Of a DNA stretch of 64,000 bases, positions 1 through 11,229 are shown piece after piece. The first letter of the stretch is position 1; each line of letters begins with the position of its first letter. The DNA comes from Cristatella mucedo (Eukaryota; Bryozoa; Phylactolaemata; Cristatellidae), in contig WPIO01000027.1 of NCBI GenBank assembly GCA_009760855.2, forward strand, positions 2,782,501 to 2,846,500, given 5' to 3'. Under the pieces are notes generated by a model. It saw nothing but the letters and a program-made list of their open reading frames with translations. It did no database searches and was not told where the DNA came from. The translations under genes and the position numbers were made by a program.

Positions 1-141
1 ATGCACTTCAGTTGTTCAACAAATCAAATTCATTCTTTGATGCGGTCGTTATTGTTCGGTTACGTTAATTAATGATCAATAAACGACGGCCAAGCCAAAG
101 TAACCTCGGCGGCCGAACCTCTGCTCTGCAGGAACACCTGC

Positions 142-438
142 ATGTTTGCTATTCCCACCATTGTATCGCGCCGCCACACGTTATCTCCCCCAAGCTCTGC
201 AGCTAATCGCTCTAAATTAGTGGTCATCAAGCGTACTGTAATCCCGGAGGCCCAGCTTAATGCTTGTCTTCAGGATTCTCGCTCAGCTGGCTATAAACAC
301 CTAATAATACGTGACGTAGCTACCGAGAACGAATTTGATCTGTTCGCCTTGACTGAGGTCTGGCTAAAATCACTTAACAGCTCGACTATAAATGACATAA
401 CAACAGCAGACTTCTCCTTATTTCATAGCCCTATATAA
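142..438 (+). mobile_element. L2/CR1-clade LINE, endonuclease N-terminal fragment
   Basis: An open frame of 98 codons ends with a segment typical of the start of the apurinic-like endonuclease of L2/CR1 LINEs: FDLFALTEVWLKS, then an aspartate/isoleucine/threonine stretch ending FSLFHSP. The Thr-Glu of ALTEVWL is the usual metal-site region. The fragment stops where an oppositely oriented LINE 3' tail begins, so the rest of the endonuclease and the RT are missing here. It is a decayed insertion, not a host gene. Confidence 0.6.
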
Positions 439-480
439 TAATAATAATAATAATGCACTTGATAAAGCGCCCTGATATTA
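436..480 (-). mobile_element. L2 LINE 3' tail stub
   Basis: (AAT)n followed by TGCACTTGATAAAGCGCCCT is the reverse complement of the conserved 3' terminus seen in every L2 copy of this window. Only about 45 bp remain. Confidence 0.6.
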
Positions 481-894
481 TGAATTGGTTGAAGAATATG
501 AAGAAATGTAGACCTTTTTAACATGTAACAAGTATATCATTGGGATGCGAATAGAGATGAAGTTTCAAATCTCAAAATGCTTTTTGATGCCTTTATGATA
601 AATAATGAAATCCCTTCCCTTCTGATAGCAGCTGTAAGCAGCCTACTCCATTGCAATCTCACAATAGACCCCTGGAAACTGAGAAATCTTTGGTAAGCAA
701 GACTCTTAACACAGCTCTGACCTACAACAGTTTAACTTTAGTTCAGCTGATGCATGATCGCAGTAGCTCATACGATATGGCTTTCTAATTTAAATTGGCA
801 TAAAGAAATCACAACTTCTATCATTCAATCACTTAAAGGAATTTATCGAAATAGCCCGTATGCATAGGCAAACGACGCACAAGACTTGCTAGTA
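481..894. other. Unassigned AT-rich stretch
   Basis: No convincing coding frame, RNA gene or repeat was recognised. Confidence 0.5.
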
Positions 895-1285
895 CCTAGT
901 TCGCGTGTTTGGAGACCGTGCATTTAGTTCGTATGCTCCCAAAGCTTGGAACTCCCTCCCGACCTGCGTCAGAACATCCCCTGACCTGAAAACATTAAAA
1001 AAGAACTTAAATACACACCTATTTAGGACAGCATTTAGTGGGTCCCTGTGATTCGTCCTTCATGTGCTTATGCGTGCTGACACTGTGCATGCTGCCACTA
1101 ACCACATTTGCATGCTGACCCTGTGCATGTCACCCCTAACCATGTTATTAATTTTTTTGGATTATCAAGCATGATTTTACTCACCATTCAATTGCATTTC
1201 CCCTTTGCTGCAAATGTAAAGCACCTAAAGAGAGATTAAGTTCTCAGAGGGCGCTTGATCAAGTGCATTAATATTATTATTATTA
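895..1285 (+). mobile_element. L2/CR1-clade LINE 3' end (truncated)
   Basis: The last codons of the ORF2 C-terminal region ([14 protein letters not shown] type) are followed by the 3' UTR, with its GTGCTGACACTGTGCATGCT motifs, and the terminal hairpin-like AAAGAGATTAAGTTCT...GGGCGCTTGATCAAGTGCATT plus (ATT)n. The 5' end is truncated, as is usual for target-primed reverse transcription. Confidence 0.85.
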
Positions 1286-1862
1286 TCTCAGAGAACTCAA
1301 TCTCTTTCTAGGCGCTTTACGTTTGCTGCAAAGGGAAATGCAATTGAATGGTGAGTAATATCATGCTTGATACGCAAACAACATGAATAACATGGTTACG
1401 GGTAACATGCACAGGGTCAGCATGCAAATGTGGTTAGTGGCAGCATGCACAGTGTCAGCACGCATGAGCAAATGAAGGACGAATCGTAGGGATCCACTAA
1501 ATGCTGTCTAAATAGGTTTTCAAGTTCTTTTTAAACGTGGTCAAGTCAGGGGACGTTCTGACGTAAGTCGGGAGTGTGTTCCAGGCTTTGGAAGCATACG
1601 AACTAAATGCATGGTCTCCAAAGGATTTGAGGCTTGTACGGGGTATTGGTAGACTGTTGGATTCCGAAAAACGGGTGGTACGATGCTTGGCCTGGTGGGG
1701 GAGTAGGTCTGAGATATAGGCTTGAGCCAAAGAATGAAGTGACCTAAAAGTGAGCGACAAAACCTTGAAGTCAATCCGTTGCTTGACTGGTAGCCAGTCC
1801 AGGTCGGCGAGAAGTGGTGTGATGTGGCAACTGCGACTCTCACGACAGACAAGCCTAGGGTC
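1286..1862 (-). mobile_element. L2/CR1-clade LINE 3' part (truncated), tail-to-tail with the preceding copy
   Basis: This is the reverse complement of the same family. It begins exactly at the (ATT)n tail of the plus-strand copy and runs back through the 3' UTR into the ORF2 C-terminal region (minus-strand reading includes [20 protein letters not shown]). With 895-1285 it forms an inverted repeat of roughly 390 bp per arm and almost no spacer. Confidence 0.85.
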
Positions 1863-1879
1863 ACATTCTCTACCGAATA

Positions 1880-2010
1880 GCCATGTTATTCTTGTTGAAA
1901 TTGATCATGCTACCATTGACCACATGATCATGTTTCCTTTGCAAATGAAAAGTCCCTAGAAAGAGATTACGTTCTCTGAAGGCACTACACAAATGTATTA
2001 TAGCTACTGT
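1880..2010 (+). mobile_element. Diverged L2 LINE 3' tail
   Basis: Carries the family terminal motif CCTAGAAAGAGATTACGTTC followed by GGCACTACACAAATGTATTA. This is an older subfamily with a CTATACAAATG-type end instead of CTTTATCAAGTG. Confidence 0.65.
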
Positions 2011-3356
2011 TAATATGTATTTATTTGCGGAGCTGCCCAAACCATCGTTCTATCATATAAGTTTTTCAAATTTTATTTACTCAGCTTTTTTTCCCTAATT
2101 GCTAGTTTGTAAATTGATTTTATTTTTTAAAAGTGCAATTGTAAAGACGTATTTTAAGACGCTCTCCAAGTTAGGAGTTCGCTTACTTCTGGTCTAAACA
2201 AGTGATGCATATTTTTTCCAGCCATGTTAAGAAAAAAGCGATGTGGAGCAGAACTTGGGCAAAGAAAGAAGAGAAGCTGAAAATGGATCTAATGGCGTGT
2301 CTAGAAAATCAATGGCGAGTTCCTTGCAAAAAATCCACGACGAATGACGCTGAACGTGCACACTGTTTGGAGACAGAATCAGATGACAACGGACATCATC
2401 CAACTAGTTTTACACACGGAAAGAGAAGGATGAATCATATCCTAACCAAAACATGTTAGAAAATACAGTTAGGACACATGTTACTAATTAAGCACTCAGG
2501 CGGTCTACCGATAAAGTTGCTGTTGCCAGGTGATTGTAAGACGTTTTCACAGGGAGACGTAGTTATGCTAGATGTGCGCTCTTCCACCCAAAAGAAAAGA
2601 TGAGAAATCAGCCCCATTGTATTTCTTGGCTTTGCATCAGCCAGCAGCAATGGAAGTCGCGTGAAGTGCGCGTGAGCGCGAGCGAGCTCTCTCACGGTTG
2701 TGCACATTTTGGCGGGGGTTTGTGCCGGCGCACGTATATCTTAAAAACTCGTCGAGATTGCAAATTTTTCTCATTTCAAATTCTCACAGCTTTCATCGCT
2801 GGTGGCTTACCAGTGGCTCACCAGAGTCTTACATGTCTTGAAGTTAAATCCAGTAGCGAAGCAACCGAAGCAGTCGTGTGTCTGTTAAAGAGTGGCCTTG
2901 CCCCTATTTCTTGTTCATCGAAATAAGCTCTGTCGGGCTGCTGTGTTGTAATATGCCTACAGCTGCATTCAGTTTATTGCACATGCATTTTTGTGCACTC
3001 TGTAGGTTCATTTCGCGGGCGCGGTTTATTTGGCACAATCAGGCACTGGTAGATTAAACTGGTCGCTACTCTGGCCTGCTATTAGCTATTGCTGCTAGCT
3101 TAGCTAGCGATGCTCGTGGAGTCGCGATGCCGTTTCCATCGGCGAACAGCATATTTAGCTCTAACGGTATGTCCTTAGCTTTTGCCTGGTCGTTGGGCGC
3201 ATTTATGTGGTGGCGAGTTGGAGGGTTTTATTCTGAGCGCGAGCGTTTTGTATTTGAAGCGACCTTAGCAATCGATAAGCAGCACATAGCATCGTTGGCA
3301 ATGTGCTGCTTAGGTAGTACTTTTTCGTCGGATATGAGCCGGGACCCGGGGACGAT
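2011..3356. other. No recognised gene
   Basis: Two plus-strand frames (2202-2459, Lys/Glu/His-rich; 2600-2926) resemble no family I know and lack codon or splice support. The stretch from about 3000 to 3360 is less AT-rich and could be upstream sequence of the exon candidate at 3357. Confidence 0.4.
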
Positions 3357-3414
3357 ATGAGCGGGCGAGGTCGAAAAGCACACGAAGTCATCAGACGCAT
3401 ACCTGAAGAAAATC
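3357..3414 (+). CDS. Candidate orphan first coding exon
   Basis: ATG opens a 19-codon reading beginning MSGRGRKAHEVIRRIPEEN and runs into a strong splice donor, AATC|GTAAGTG. The region just upstream is GC-richer and lacks repeats. No downstream exon was found, and an L2 tail sits only about 75 bp beyond the donor. It could be the first exon of a gene whose rest is far away or lost, or a chance match. The start resembles the RG-rich N-termini of many nuclear or Piwi-type proteins, but that is not diagnostic. Confidence 0.25.
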
Positions 3415-3489
3415 GTAAGTGTTTCTACGATTAACGTCGGTGTTTTGAGGAGACAATCTGTCGCTGTGAAAGCAAGCTCGCATGCCTGC

Positions 3490-3690
3490 TGTGCACGCAT
3501 GTACGATACTTGGATGCTGACACTGTGTATGTTACCCCTAACCAAGTTATTATTGTTGTTTATTGAACATGCAACCACTAACCATTCGATCGTGCTTCCT
3601 TTGCAGCAAATGTAAAGTGCCTAAAAAGAGATTGAGTTCTCCGTGGGCGCTATATCAAATGTATTTACTATTCCACCAATTGTATTATTA
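3490..3690 (+). mobile_element. L2 LINE 3' tail, older subfamily
   Basis: GCTGACACTGTGTATGTTAC, CCCTAACCAAGTTATTATTG and the terminal AAAAAGAGATTGAGTTCTCC with GGGCGCTATATCAAATGTAT identify a diverged 3' UTR of the same LINE family. Confidence 0.75.
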
Positions 3691-4084
3691 TAAGTAAAGG
3701 TTACCGGATCTAAAAAATCAAGTTCATTATTCCTGCGGCCCGCAACCGTTTCTCGGCTTTGTGCTGGCAAATCATTTCCGGCTTAGAGGTTGCTTGCCGG
3801 GGGTCGTTGCTCTGCATCTTAATGGCAAAACTGTCTATCCTCGAACAAGCCTCGCTTACACCGTGCCTGCGTCTGTCGAGCAGTCAAGCAGCGATGCGAG
3901 GGCAGTGGCACGTTGCTCTTGTTCTCTTCCTCGCCAACAACCACCGTGGCACATTTTGCACATTTTTGTTCGCATTGCGCATTCACTACTCTGCAATTTT
4001 TGAGAAAAAACCTTCTTACCAGTCTTACTAATGAGTACTTGCGTTATCGCCTAGCACAATTTGGGCCGTTATATCTGTGCTGCT

Positions 4085-4225
4085 TATACTCATAGCTCTA
4101 TCTGTGCTTCGATTCGTCGCTGCCTTTTAGTAAGTCAGGACTCTGTTAACTTGCTAGCTGCTTTTGGCACCGGTATTCGCACTTGGATGGCAGCCAACTT
4201 TCTTAAACGTAGTGACTAGCGAGAC
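4085..4225 (+). mobile_element. Short L2 LINE RT fragment
   Basis: The plus strand reads a decayed LYLCFDSSLPF followed by IRTWMAANFLK. This is the segment just after the YADD box in L2-type RTs and matches better copies at 19.6 and 35.6 kb. Confidence 0.55.
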
Positions 4226-5090
4226 GATTTGAACAGCTGGGGACAAGCTTTATGTCTTTCAGAAGTTTTAAATCCTCAACAATGGCTCAGCCAGGAACTC
4301 TCCTACGGGACGTGTACACAATCGTGTCATCCTCTTCCAACATGACCTTTAGCCCTGGATGGCCGCATCAGCTCCATCGTGGGGTTTGCCTCCTTCTTGT
4401 TATATGAAATTCAAAAACTCGTTACTAGTTGAAGGCACCGTAGCCAAGCCAGTTTATGCGTTTGCCGCCGTGCCTCTAGACTTGTAGAGCAGCTATTTCC
4501 TCATGGCCTGTGGTCGTCCCGTCTATGCAAGATGCGGCGCGCAAAGCCAGCGGCGAAAAGCTGAGCTCAGACAGCCAGACTCCTCGGCAGTCTGGCGTGA
4601 GCGCTCCAGCTGCCGCGCTACACACCAACGTTCTCTCTGGCTCCTGAGCTGGCTCCGCTGCGTCGAGCGGCGCATCGGCTTCGAAACGTCAAAGGCCGGC
4701 CAACCTTAGGTCGCCTCGTTCTCGTGCTCCCCGCACTTTCTCCCCTTACTTTCTGAGAAAAGCTTGCACTTATCATGCCAAGGCAAGCACGTAAAAGCAC
4801 AGAAAGACTCACGACCGCTGGTGAGCTAGACCAACTGCTAGCATCAGTCAATCAATCATGCACGGGCAGGCGGAACTCAAAGGAAACACATCGATCCACA
4901 TCCGGTGCTGCTGTGCAAAGCCTGAAGGAAGGAAGAAAGTCCGACGCCCATCGCCCATCGCTGGAACAGTTTGAAACTTTGACGAGAAGAAACAAGATGT
5001 CATCTCTAAATCGTGCTCTAAATCGTGTCATCTCTAAATCGTGCTCAAGCTGGAGCGCTGTCTCTTGATATTGACTAGGCTGTCAAGCAG
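4226..5090. other. No recognised gene
   Basis: Moderately GC-rich between 4500 and 4870, with short overlapping frames on both strands and no family match. Just before 5100 a short direct repeat, CTCTAAATCGTG, occurs three times. Confidence 0.4.
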
Positions 5091-5104
5091 CGACTAGATC
5101 CCAC

Positions 5105-5805
5105 GAATAACTGCGATACAGCTGCGATTAAGTTGCTATTTTTACAATAAAAGTCAGAAAACTGTGGTTTTGATTCAAGATTATGCAGAAACGTTACGGG
5201 TTTAGCCGCCACATTTTATTCCATTGGGCTTGCCGGCTCAAGCGCAATGGCCTAAAAGGGCGTGCTCCAGCCTTCCTTTTTACACTTTTGAACGGCAATG
5301 CAGCTGCCATTACCACAAAATGATTTGCATAGCTGCGGTCAGGATACTAAATTATAGAGAATCGTATGCCAAGTTGACCCACCAAAGTTCATGCGATTGT
5401 GCTTTCGCGATATCATGCTGTGGTCTCTGACGGCCCTTCCCAGATGGCAGCCCAAAATATTTAAAATGCAATAAAGCTGCAAATTCCACAAAAAGCTTCG
5501 TGCAACTAGAATTTTGATTTTTAATTATTGAAAACAGTGTTGCACGTTAACCAGCATGATTTCATGCAGTTTCGTTGTCGCATTCATATACTACGGTCTT
5601 CAGTGGCCCGTACCGGGTAGCAGACCTCTATATAATCGAACTTCGAGACAGCTGCCATTTCTACTAAAACCTTCATGCAACTGCGGTTTTCATTTCAAAT
5701 AATGAACATCAATGTTCCAGGTTTATCCACACAATTTCATGCAATTGCGCTATCGTGTTTTTATGCTATACCCTCCGACGGCCCGAGCCAGCCGGCCTCC
5801 CAACT
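5105..5805 (+). repeat. Satellite-like tandem array, left part
   Basis: About four diverged units of roughly 170-190 bp. Recurrent landmarks are ATACAGCTGC (5112), ATGCAGCTGCC (5304), ATAAAGCTGC (5472) and GACAGCTGCC (5643), each followed by a Ttcgtgcaactgcggtttt-like block, a CACAATTTCATGCAATTGCG-like block and a TCTGACGGCCC-like block. The array continues after the LINE insertion, at 6795. Confidence 0.75.
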
Positions 5806-6794
5806 AAATCAGCAGCAAATTTTCTAAAACTAAACGATGATAAAACTAACTTACTAGTTATGGGCAAACCTAGTGTTATTCAGAAATTGGAAAGGCTGAC
5901 TTTCAAAATTGGCTCTGCCAGCATATCTCCAGTTGCATCAGCTCGAAATCTAGGTGTCATATTCCAAAGCGACCTCTCGTTAGACGACCACATCAGCTCC
6001 ACAGTCAAATCAGCCTATTTTCAGCTTCATAACATTGCTAAAATTAGGGCTTGTTTAGATAAGGATACCACGTCCAAGTTGGTCCATGCATTCGTGACAT
6101 CTCGTCTCGACTTCTGCAACTCACTGCTTACTGGCCTACCAGCATGTGCGATCAGGCGATTGCAGCTGGTGCAAAACTCTGCAGCTAGGCTTGTCTGTCG
6201 TGAGCGTCGCAGTTGCCACATTACTCCACTTCTCGCCGACCTGCACTGGTTAACAGTCAAGCAACGTATTGACTTCAAGGTTTTGTCGCTCACTTTTAGG
6301 TCTCTTCATTCTATGGCTCCAGCCTATCTTTCAGATATACTACCCCATCAGGCAAAGCATCGTACCACTCGCTTTTTCGGAATCCAACAGTCTAGAAATA
6401 CCTCGTACAAACCTTAAATCCTTTGGAGACCGTGCATTTAGCTCGTATGCTCCCACAGCCTGGAACTCCCTCCCGACCTGCATCAGAACATCCCCTGACC
6501 TGACCACATTTAAAAGAAACTTAAAAACATACCTATTTAGGACAGCATTTAGTGGGTCCTTGTGATTCGTCCTCGATGTGCTTATGCGTGCTGACACTGT
6601 TCATGCTGCCACTAACCACATTTGCATGCTGACCCAGTGCATGTAACCCCTAACCATGTTATTCATTTTGTTTGTTTTTCAAGCATGATTTTACTTACTA
6701 TTCTATTGCGTATCACTTTGCAGCAAATGTAAAGCGCCTAGAAAGAGATTAAGTTCTCTGAGGGCGCTTTATCAAGTGCAATATTATTATTATT
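5806..6794 (+). mobile_element. L2/CR1-clade LINE, 5'-truncated, one of the best preserved
   Basis: The frame from about 5806 to 6417 encodes the C-terminal half of the reverse transcriptase and the connection region: [68 protein letters not shown] and [20 protein letters not shown] frame shift near 6390 moves the ending (SSYAPTAWNSLPTCIRTSPD) to the next frame. The 3' UTR and (ATT)n tail end at about 6794. The YADD active site lies upstream of the truncation point, so the copy is dead. It lies inside a tandem array. Confidence 0.9.
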
Positions 6795-7230
6795 ATTCTT
6801 ATAATCGAACTGTGATACTGCTGCCATTTTCACAATAAGTGCCGGGCAGCCGCAGTTTTCATTCAACATTCGAGAAAACAGCGTTCCGAGTTCAACCACA
6901 CAATGTCGCACAACTGAGCACTGTGGGCTCTCACGGAACGGCCTGAAATGGTGGCCTCGGCTTCCGTACAATTTCGAATAGCGATGCAGCTGAAGCTTTC
7001 CATTAGGATCCGCGAATTTCTTCGCACTTTTGATTCCACATTTTAGACAACAGCTTAGCTCTGGATTTACCAACCGAATTTTATAGCATAGCGCATGGGC
7101 GTTCTCATGTTGTGGCTTCCAACATCCCGGGCTAGACGGGTTACCTACACAATCGAACTTTGTTCGATACAGCTGCCGTTTCCAAAGTGAGCGCTGGACA
7201 ACTGCGGACTACGACGTGGAAAAAACCGCA
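6795..7230 (+). repeat. Satellite-like tandem array, right part
   Basis: Continuation of the array at 5105-5805. Units restart at GATACTGCTGCC (6803), GATGCAGCTGAAG (6978) and GATACAGCTGCCG (7167), with the same CGCAGTTTTCATTCAA and GAAAACAGCGTTCC landmarks. The period is about 175-190 bp, again with strong divergence. Confidence 0.7.
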
Positions 7231-7384
7231 GTCGCACGTTGGTTACAGGACACAGTTGCAGTTGGTTACATGCTATGGATGCAAATCTTCTAGAGAGCCT
7301 CTTTACAGCGCGCTACAGGACTGGACTGAGGTAGTCAGCTTGATTTCAGACCTGGCTTTGATGGGTGTGAAAGCTTAACGGTTT

Positions 7385-7575
7385 GTTCGCACAGCCAGCC
7401 TCGGGGATCCTGCGCTGGCAATGCTAGCTAAGACTGCGATCTGGATCGGTTAAAGGTCGTGAGTCTGAATCCTGCAGTGGGCGATCCTTTATTGCCAACT
7501 GCAAGCGGTGGCGAAATTCGTTAGGCTCACTATACAAATGAGACGGTTAAATCAGCTAATAGTTTTTTAAACTCC
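7385..7575 (+). mobile_element. tRNA-derived SINE (decayed)
   Basis: Body block CTGCAGTGGGCGATCCTTTA plus AACTGCAAGCGGTGGCGA and the end CTATACAAATGAGACGGTTA match the SINE family described at 18812. The internal box B (GAGTCTGAATCC) is mutated. Confidence 0.65.
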
Positions 7576-9039
7576 CATATTTTTACAGGTCGTACTTTTA
7601 CGGATATGTACATAATGGATACGTGATTGTTTCTTTACCCGTCGAAGATCTAATCAGTTTTGGTCGCAAAGTCTGTACACGAATAGAAAATACTGCCAGT
7701 CACAACTGTTCTATATAAGAGCGTGGAAACTGCGAAGTGAGTAAGTAAACTTTGGGGCCTCGACGCGGGCTCCCAGCCAATCGCAGGCGTCATTGAACCT
7801 AAAGATATGCTTATTTTGGGAAATTGAGATGTAGCGCTGTTTGCGACGTTATTTTCTGCTGTCTCACATCGCGTGACTGAAAGGAAATGTCAATTGTTCT
7901 TTGCTTGGGATTAAGCTGTTTGCTATACTAGCCACCCCTCGTGGTTCAGCAGAGAAATAGCAGTATGTATTGACCCAATTGGGTCGAATCGATGATAATG
8001 ACTTGGAGTAATCTGTTTAGGTCGTTAAATGACGTCAATGATCCAGAGGTGATATTTTGTTGCTAAAGCGCATGGTCATTTGACACAACATTCAAGCGAG
8101 CAACGGATCCTACTGAAACCTCGACAGTTCCTTGCTAAGGCAGCGTCGAGGCAATTTTCGCATGATAAAGATGAGCATGACTCAAAAAGGCTGATCGGCT
8201 TTGCAATTTGAGATCCTCGGTTTTTCTTGTTTTCTTGTGTTCATTTTCTGACGCTCGAGAGTTCGTCTTCTCATCCTTTCCATCTGCCGTCTCGTGGCAC
8301 TTGACTCAAACGAAGAGCAGCGATTCATTGCATTTCATCTGCGTTTCTTTTTTATCGAGTGCCCATGCAGCCACGTGCGGTACGGCAGTCGGAAGCGGTT
8401 GGACGTCAGATTCCTCGGCTACCTCGGCAAGGCCGCTGCTCGGTCGCCTGCTGCTCCGACGGCTTTTCTTCCCTGCGTGGCTGCGCCTGCGGCAGCACCT
8501 ATTCCGTTGTCGTCGCTCAGTCGATGCCACCCCGCGAGCGACGAGCCACGTAGCTACGAGGTAATCTTGGCGGCGGCTGGTGCTCAGCAGCAGCCGCCGC
8601 CAGCTGGCGACCGGAGACGAAGGACTGGCCTGACGCACCAAAGCACGCAAGACTCCGTTCGACAGCTAGCGGCGCCGTTCGACGGCGGCGGAGAGCGGCG
8701 GCCTGGTGTAGCGAGCAGCGTGAGGATAACGGCTGCACATCGGCCTCAGATGACGTCAGGACGCCGAAAGCTCAGCCGACGCTCTCAAAGGCGCTGACCC
8801 CACCAGGCTCTGCGTAAGCCACCCACTGTGCGAGGGCTGACGTGAGCTTTCAAGGAGAGAGATAGCGGAGTGCCCCGCGATTATGTGCTGTGGAATGAAC
8901 GGCTGACTTTGAGCTGAAAAAAGAGCATGGGAAGTCGTGAAATAAAGTTGGTTTCCTTCCAGATGCATAACGAAAACCACTTAAACTTTGAGTATTTGAG
9001 TGTGTGATACAAACTCTCGTGCAAAACGCCACCTAGTCT
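7576..9039. other. No recognised gene; GC-rich core 8200-8830
   Basis: The 8200-8830 core carries open frames on both strands rich in Arg, Ala, Pro and Gln, as expected for GC-biased non-coding DNA. No domain, start context or splice pattern supports a gene. A CTATATAAG TATA-like site lies at 7711. Confidence 0.4.
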
Positions 9040-9345
9040 TTTGCGGTGTTGCAGACGGAGATAAATTCCATTACATTCATATGCTTCGAAAGCCTGGAAC
9101 TCACTCTCAATTTACACCATGAAATCATATGACTTTTAAACAGAAGCTGCGAACGCAACTGTTTCTTGCAGAATTTGCTGGATCCAAGTGAATTGTCTTT
9201 TGTGTGCTCATGCGTGCAGTCGCTGTGCATGTTAGCCCTAGTTATATTGACCAGCCTTTGCATCACGTATACAATATAGTAAAAGCGATTAAGTTCTTTG
9301 AGGGCAGGATACCAATGTCATAATGATGATGATGATGATGATTAG
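9040..9345 (+). mobile_element. Strongly decayed L2 LINE 3' end
   Basis: CATATGCTTCGAAAGCCTGG resembles the SSYAPKAW region, followed by GTGCTCATGCGTGCAGTCGC and a tail AAGCGATTAAGTTCTTTGAG ending in an (ATG)n microsatellite. Confidence 0.6.
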
Positions 9346-9439
9346 TCAAATGGGATCGCCTAACCTCAACAAAACGAGCAAGAGTATAACTCTGCAAAGC
9401 GTAGAGCCTAAAGCCTGTTTATTGACCTCTTCCATGTAT

Positions 9440-9628
9440 GCTAGCTGATTTAACAGCCTCTTTTTGTATAGCGACGGAGGAGCCTTTACGGCTTTCACCA
9501 CCGCTTGCAGTGGCGATAAAGGATCGCCCACTGCAGGAATCGAACCCACGACCTCGAGGCTACGACCTCGAGGCCGAGGTCGTGAAAAGCAACCGCCTTA
9601 CCTAGTGAGCTATTACGGCTCAGCACGT
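9440..9628 (-). mobile_element. tRNA-derived SINE
   Basis: On the minus strand: GCCGTAATAGCTCACTAGGT (box A region), then a duplicated GAGGTCGTAGCCTCGAGGTC block, then GGGTTCGATTCCTGCAGTGG (box B GGTTCGATTCC), then the body with TGCAAGCGGTGGTGAAAGCC and CTATACAAAAAGAGGCTGTT. The internal block is duplicated relative to other copies. Confidence 0.8.
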
Positions 9629-11225
9629 TTCCAATGTCAACGAGCCGCATATATACTCAAGCATTCGTATTAGCGTTTATGCACATGTTAAATATATTGT
9701 TTAACTGATCCTATTAAGTCTACAGACACAGACAGCGAACAGGCCTATGTTCGCTGTCGTCGAGGCTGAATCGTCAACTTTCACTGTTTGACACCCTGTA
9801 AGGGTGAAAAGTCCTTAATTAAAATGTCTTTGTGAGAACTACAGGCATAATGATCGTCAACCAATCCTGTACTGGAAGATAATTTTTTTTATACTATCAG
9901 CATATGCTCACGGTTTAGAACAGCGAGAACACATTGCCGACCTAGGGATGCTAGTTTGGAGAACTTATGACCCTACCGTGCCCTCTCGTACAGCTACTTT
10001 GGAAAGTCTGCTTTAATTTTCATGTTAACAAGCAAAAAACCAAAGAACAATCTTGCTTCATGCTAGGCTCGGGCTCGAGGGTAGGGGAGAGAATTTCAAA
10101 TCGCACGAATCTTTTCACTGATATGGCAGTTGGTCAGTCTAGCAACTATTGCATAGCAGTGGCTCCGGCGGCGGCTGTTCTAACGGAGTCTTACGGAGAT
10201 ACAGAGCGGACGTGAACGATAAATGAGACACTATCTTTATTACTCTCAACGCTTACATACATGAGAGCTCGGTGAATCACAGCAGACGACAAGAAATATA
10301 ACGTGCATTAGTGGCCCGAGGCTTCGCTGCCTCAATGGCTGTTCAACTGTTGGCCACAGGTGAGGCGTGCACATTAGTGTCATGGCGCTTCGCTAATTAC
10401 AACAGCAGAAGCCGCATACCCTCACAACGCAAACAGCTTTAGCTAAGTGGCCGGATTACTAACATTTGGGAATGTTTTGCAGTGAATAGGAACAGTGTAG
10501 AGCCATCGGGCCCAACTTGTCGGCAATGTTCCTCAATGCGCAAGGACCACGAGTTAAGTGGTTCACCACCTCGACAGGGCGAAAGCCACCCTAGCACTCT
10601 CACGAAAGCTCTACCCAGCCTCTCCACCTGCAGCGGTTGTTTTAGACCTACCGATTTTTGTATTGAATGAAGTGGCAACAGCAGGTCATATACAATCGCA
10701 CTCAAGTAGGGCATAGAGCACAGGGCAAGGTGAGTTTGTACAGGGTCGGTCAACCTACCTAACACAGGTATGCCTCAGGTCGGTTATACACACAACTAGC
10801 CTGGTCCAACCCTACAGTTTTCGACTGAAGCTGGCAACACGACAAAGGAGCTTTCACTAAGATCACGTCAAAAGTTTAACGAGTGGGGCGTCTGAGCTGT
10901 TTACATACAAGCATGGTAACTCGTGAAAAGATGTCCCAAATCACCACTCCTCAAGCGAGTTGCAGCGAATGCTGTTGTAGCTCACATTACCAATAGTTTG
11001 GTCAAGCAGCCATCTGACCTAATGAGAGGTAAACCTCACATCTTTTGATGCTATATATACAACTGCAATACGCGGTTGCACTGTAATCCTAGTGGTCCCT
11101 GTGAAAATCTAGCTGATCGCGTCTCTAGCTTCACTGTTAAAAAGAAAGACAAGACCAGGGAGTCCGTCATTAGGATGGCAGCATCCCCCCTGGAATCATG
11201 TCTCTCAATTCCATGCTGGACCTCA
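9629..11225. other. No recognised gene
   Basis: A 108-codon minus-strand frame (10439-10765) is the longest but resembles no family with confidence. Nothing else was recognised. Confidence 0.4.
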
Positions 11226-11229
11226 ATGT

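Noticed and set aside
7711-7719. TATA-like box CTATATAAG followed by GAGCGTGG
   Set aside because: No gene or transcript evidence downstream; single-motif matches are too common.
8208-8797. Overlapping GC-rich frames of up to 167 codons
   Set aside because: Frames exist on both strands with Arg/Ala/Pro bias typical of GC-rich non-coding DNA; no family resemblance.
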